The notes under the pieces: model-generated
What the model saw: the letters and a program-made list of their open reading frames with translations, nothing else
Told to the model about the DNA's origin: nothing
Database searches by the model: none
Shown here: positions 60,757 through 64,000 of the stretch, piece after piece
Numbering within the stretch: position 1 is the stretch's first letter
Layout of the letters: each line of letters begins with the position of its first letter
Program-made: the position numbers and the translations under genes
Origin: Prevotella vespertina
Lineage (GTDB): Bacteria; Bacteroidota; Bacteroidia; Bacteroidales; Bacteroidaceae
Length of the DNA stretch: 64,000 nt
Direction of reading: 5' to 3'
Assembly: GCF_009728485.1 (NCBI RefSeq)
Contig: NZ_VVIQ01000007.1
Location: forward strand, 1 to 64,000

Positions 60757-60866
60757 GCGTTGACCCTTTGTGTTAAAAGGGTTGACGGTTTTCGCAAAAA
60801 AGGTCTACCTTTTTGATTAAAAAGGTCTACCTTTTTCAAGAAATAGGTCAACCTTTTTTCTGTGAA
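60757..60866. repeat. 22-bp tandem array in the exopolysaccharide cluster
   Basis: Five units start at 60757, 60779, 60801, 60823 and 60845, exactly 22 bp apart. Units 3 and 4 are AAAAAGGTCTACCTTTTT-type 18-bp palindromes with 4-bp spacers GATT and CAAG. Unit 5 is AGGTCAACCTTTTTT. Units 1 and 2 are more diverged (GCGTTGACC, GGGTTGACGG) but keep phase and symmetry. It lies between the deacetylase 3' end and the glycosyltransferase start, in a tandem rather than convergent gap. Confidence 0.85.
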
Positions 60867-60943
60867 GTGCCAATATGCGCTATATTAGTTACTTAATCAT
60901 TGGTAGCTCTCCTAATCAGGGAATTGTTGAGAAAAGTCTCATG

Positions 60944-61735
60944 TTATTTTTTCCTTGCACTAAGAAAGTATTTTAGATGTTGTTTCGGCCAGAATGGTTC
61001 AAAGTGGCGGCGATTGATAACTTTTCCGCTGAATGAGAAATAATGCTTGTAATCTGATTGTGAAAAAACATATTCATAAGTTTCACACGCAATGTTTATT
61101 GATAGTTCGTTGGCTTCTGTTAGTTTACCATAGGGGAAAGCAAAGTGTTGGCATGGCTTACCAAGCTTCTCCTCAATGATGCCTTTGCATGTGTTGATTT
61201 GATAGCGTAGGATGTCCTCGTTATCGTCATTTATCATGTAGTGATCCATAGTGTGTGCTCCGATAATGAAACCTCTATCAGAGAGTTCCTTTATCTGATT
61301 CCATCTCATAGGCTGCTTGTGGTGAGTCATGACGATGTGCTCATTGAAGTTGTCTATATATTTCTGATCTCCTTCAACATAGTTCGGATTAATAAAGAAA
61401 CAGGCATTCACACCGTATTCTTCTATTACTGAAGCAAAACAATCGTAACACTCACTGAAGCCATCATCGAATGTAAAAGCGACAAGTGGCTCTGAAGGTT
61501 GTTGCTGCGTCGTAATGAGCTTTACAGCTTCTTCAAAGCGTATGAACTTGACGTATTTAGACAGTTCTTTCAATAAAGACCTGAATGTTTCAGGTTCTGT
61601 TTCGTCCAATATTCTGTGTCCGTTCAGAATGTGTATCCCTGGTTGTGGTTTACTAAATGTTCCGAGAATATTTAGTATGATATTCCTAATATAGGATCTT
61701 ATTCTGAAATATGTAGAGTCTGTATTTGTCGGCAT
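60944..61735 (-). CDS. NodB-type polysaccharide deacetylase
   Basis: This 263-aa protein has the NodB motif VAFTFDDGFSECYD (about 88-101) with the catalytic Asp pair and IGAHTMDHYMIN with the H-x3-H zinc ligands. It removes acetyl groups from N-acetylated sugar polymers or precursors. It lacks a signal peptide, so cytosolic or membrane-associated action on a precursor is possible. The neighbours make it part of exopolysaccharide modification. Confidence 0.85.
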   Translation of the reverse strand: MPTNTDSTYFRIRSYIRNIILNILGTFSKPQPGIHILNGHRILDETEPETFRSLLKELSKYVKFIRFEEAVKLITTQQQPSEPLVAFTFDDGFSECYDCFASVIEEYGVNACFFINPNYVEGDQKYIDNFNEHIVMTHHKQPMRWNQIKELSDRGFIIGAHTMDHYMINDDNEDILRYQINTCKGIIEEKLGKPCQHFAFPYGKLTEANELSINIACETYEYVFSQSDYKHYFSFSGKVINRRHFEPFWPKQHLKYFLSARKK

Positions 61736-61786
61736 AATGTTGAAGTTGTTTGTTGCTGAAAGTATATCCTCTTTGGATAGAGAAGA

Positions 61787-62920
61787 TTATCCCTTAGTGA
61801 GTCTAATCTTTGGCTTGTTTGATATCACTTCTTTTATGATTTTTATTTGGTAGTGGATATTCCATTTACTATCAATCTCGTTGAAGGCAGCCGTTCTGGT
61901 CTGCTTCCGTTCTTCTTGTGTTTGTGAGGTCCATTTCTTTATGTATTTGGTCATACTTAAGAGGTTATCTTTCTCGAAGAAGTCACCTGTTATTCCAGGT
62001 TTGATTGCTTCAAATTCTGGGTTTTGATATGGAAACTGGTTATGAGTTATAACAGGGCAACCGAACGACAAGGCATGAATGGCAGTTAGCCCTACATTGC
62101 CAGGTGATACGCATACGGATGCATTATAAAAGAACTCTCCAATGATTCGGTCATCGTAGCAAGGGCCATAAGTCCAGACATTATTTGCCAGCCCTTTGGA
62201 GGCTGCATAAGATTTTAGGTCTACATTCTCAATGTCCTGTCCTATGAAGATGGCATTAATTGGATTCCCTTCTCTCTCAAGAATCTCCATGCTATCAATA
62301 ATCATGTCTAATTTTTTCCACTTCTGAATTCGACCACAGTAGATGACAGTGGGGTAGTTGTTGTGGAAGTATTCCTGGAAAAGCGTACTTGGTTTTAATG
62401 ATGTACGTAATTCTTTTTCCTTGTCAGAATCCATGGAGTTGGCTATACAGTACATGTGTGCAGGATTAAAACCTTGTTCAGTCATGAGTTTGATAGCATA
62501 TTCGTTATAAAGCATCAGTTCACTAAAAAGACTAAAGAAGAATCTTTTGATTAATCCTTTGAAATGTCCCTCACGTCCATACCACCCGTGTGACCATGAT
62601 ATGGTCTTTTTCCCCATGAGCCTGCATAGAATGAGAATAATCCATGAAGAAAGACAAAAAGGCTCTCCGTCAAGAATATAGTATTTATAATCTTTGAAGA
62701 CGAGGCTTACGCTATTTGTCTGCCAGTAGAATGGGCCAAGAAACTGATTTTTCAGTGTTCTCTTATAACCATCAAGCCTTTCATAATCGAAAGTCTTTAA
62801 TTTCTGCTTCACCTTGTCGCCCAGGAATAAGTCGCAGCCAATTTCTCTGCTAATGAGTGAGAAGATGGGGTATCTGTAGTGTGCCCCTATATTGGTGATG
62901 ATACAAAGATTATTGTTCAT
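61787..62920 (-). CDS. GT-B fold glycosyltransferase
   Basis: This 377-aa protein has the pattern of a GT4-like or GT1-like enzyme: SLISREIGCDLFLGD near the start, ISWSHGWYGREGHFKG mid-sequence, and a C-terminal donor-binding half with TVIYCGRIQKWKKLD, then SVCVSPGNVGLTAIHALSFGCPVIT. Its start overlaps the polymerase gene by 11 bp, which suggests translational coupling. Confidence 0.85.
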   Translation of the reverse strand: MNNNLCIITNIGAHYRYPIFSLISREIGCDLFLGDKVKQKLKTFDYERLDGYKRTLKNQFLGPFYWQTNSVSLVFKDYKYYILDGEPFCLSSWIILILCRLMGKKTISWSHGWYGREGHFKGLIKRFFFSLFSELMLYNEYAIKLMTEQGFNPAHMYCIANSMDSDKEKELRTSLKPSTLFQEYFHNNYPTVIYCGRIQKWKKLDMIIDSMEILEREGNPINAIFIGQDIENVDLKSYAASKGLANNVWTYGPCYDDRIIGEFFYNASVCVSPGNVGLTAIHALSFGCPVITHNQFPYQNPEFEAIKPGITGDFFEKDNLLSMTKYIKKWTSQTQEERKQTRTAAFNEIDSKWNIHYQIKIIKEVISNKPKIRLTKG

Positions 62921-64000
62921 TATTATTGTTATTTAAACGGATATCAATTGGATTCTCTGTACATCCAAGAAGCAAAATTAAGATTAATAGGCCATTGGAA
63001 AGTAATGTTGTGAATAATGAGGTATTCAAGATGTACGAGAGAGTTGGAAGAAAGATTACTAAAAGGTCTGAAAGCCTATATCGATAGGATATAGAATTGA
63101 GGATGTGCAAGAGAACATAGAAAACTAACCCTATTAAAAGCAATCCAAATATTCCCGCAGCTGCAACACCATCGGTTAAAAGGAAGTTTGCATTTGCATT
63201 TTGTGAACCATAGGCAACAGTCTTACCTAAAGAATCAGCATACGGGTAATAGTCTGTAAGGAGGTTGATTATATTTATGTGAGAATAAAGTGTATAAGGC
63301 TTGTCGTTGACAGAGAAGAAACGTAGATAATATTGTGTTAACCATCCTGCTACGGCTGTGGTACGGAGAATAACAATGAATCCTGCCCCCAGTTGTATAA
63401 CTTCATCTTTCATATTGATAATGCCAATGCTTGCAGCTGAGAATAAATACATAACAGTAGAATGTAATCTCATATTGAAAGCATTTCTTTGTCTTTTGAT
63501 AAAGAAACATAAGGCAATGAGTGCGAACGGCATGAAGAACGTAAGTTTCTGCATGTCTATCATGAAAAGTAAAAAGTAGGCCGCTGTTATGAGAGCAGTT
63601 TTAAGCCATTTCTTTTCACCAAGATAATTAATTAAGAGGAATGGATAGAATGCTCCAAATAGTGCTCCCTTAATATATGCAAGGATAGTTGAACTACCTT
63701 CTGCGTTTTCTGCATTTTGGGCTCTTAGTTCATACATTAAATCAGATTGAGTGAATATATTAACAAAATGCATAGAGCCTATATTGGTGATAACAAGAAT
63801 AGCAGTTAATAGAATGGTGAAGAATTCAACCCATTTGAATGGTATCTGTGGAGCAATGATAATGTTTTTGAATATGGTATTGCTTGTCCCTATACAGAAG
63901 TATAGGGAGAAAAGGAAGGCCATGAGTAAACTATAAGTAAATTTCGTGAAGGTATCAATTCCCCACATTGTAAAAATCGCATGGACAAAAGGAATATACA
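62910..64000 (-). CDS. Wzy-like oligosaccharide repeat polymerase, partial
   Basis: This membrane protein has about ten hydrophobic segments and a long periplasmic-type loop (residues ~200-240 from the inner ATG). This is the layout of Wzy polymerases and O-antigen ligase-like proteins. The inner ATG is at 63968, but the frame is open to the edge, reading YIPFVHAIFT before it, so the true start probably lies outside the window. It overlaps the next glycosyltransferase by 11 bp. Confidence 0.75.
   Translation of the reverse strand, partial: YIPFVHAIFTMWGIDTFTKFTYSLLMAFLFSLYFCIGTSNTIFKNIIIAPQIPFKWVEFFTILLTAILVITNIGSMHFVNIFTQSDLMYELRAQNAENAEGSSTILAYIKGALFGAFYPFLLINYLGEKKWLKTALITAAYFLLFMIDMQKLTFFMPFALIALCFFIKRQRNAFNMRLHSTVMYLFSAASIGIINMKDEVIQLGAGFIVILRTTAVAGWLTQYYLRFFSVNDKPYTLYSHINIINLLTDYYPYADSLGKTVAYGSQNANANFLLTDGVAAAGIFGLLLIGLVFYVLLHILNSISYRYRLSDLLVIFLPTLSYILNTSLFTTLLSNGLLILILLLGCTENPIDIRLNNNNNEQ

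Overview
The window looks like a chromosomal segment of an oral or gut Prevotella (Bacteroidales). Support comes from a SusC/SusD pair with surface lipoproteins, TAnnTTTG-type -7 promoter boxes with TTTG 19-20 bp upstream, a BspA-like leucine-rich-repeat gene, Wzi/exopolysaccharide genes and a cfxA beta-lactamase on a mobilizable element. The species cannot be fixed from this sequence alone.

Region 1 (1-19737) reads as one glycan-foraging locus for host N-glycans or related sialylated, fucosylated chains. It has SusC, SusD, a GH18 endo-glycosidase and two DUF1735-type surface lipoproteins. These are followed by a divergent GH29 fucosidase, an AmpG-like transporter, NagB, a fusion of a degenerate NagB with a PIG-L deacetylase, a GH33 sialidase and a GH2 beta-galactosidase. 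Endo-cleavage and capture at the surface, trimming in the periplasm and amino-sugar catabolism in the cytosol would form a near-complete route.

Region 2 (20396-26543) is housekeeping: a small membrane protein, an RluA-type pseudouridine synthase, an ABC-F ATPase, grpE-dnaJ and folC. Region 3 is a BspA-like gene (26850-39171) split by a 10.4 kb mobilizable element at 27236-37661. The element carries a tyrosine integrase, HTH proteins, a RepA-like ATPase, a primase-like protein, a MobV-type relaxase and cfxA. The insertion is bounded by a 9-bp direct repeat with 11-bp imperfect inverted ends just inside it. Joining the two halves restores the reading frame exactly, except for a separate TGA stop near the C-terminus.

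Region 4 (39398-50676) holds a small ORF, an HU-like protein, a galactose operon (galM, sugar permease, galK), a Nudix-fold regulator, transketolase, rpiB, pyruvate kinase and two zinc-ribbon membrane proteins. Region 5 (51368-64000) is envelope-related: a low-complexity secreted protein, Wzi, a lipocalin-like lipoprotein, a PL1 lyase and an exopolysaccharide cluster (WecA-like initiator, three glycosyltransferases, NodB-type deacetylase, and a Wzy-like polymerase that runs off the right edge).

The most unusual non-coding signal is a family of short intergenic tandem arrays near 8.9, 20.0, 56.9 and 60.8 kb, with a weaker two-unit one at 39.8 kb. Each has a 22- or 23-bp period and usually a dyad inside each unit, but the sequence differs completely between loci. 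Three of them lie in convergent gaps, between the terminators of the two facing genes. I know of no described function for this arrangement.
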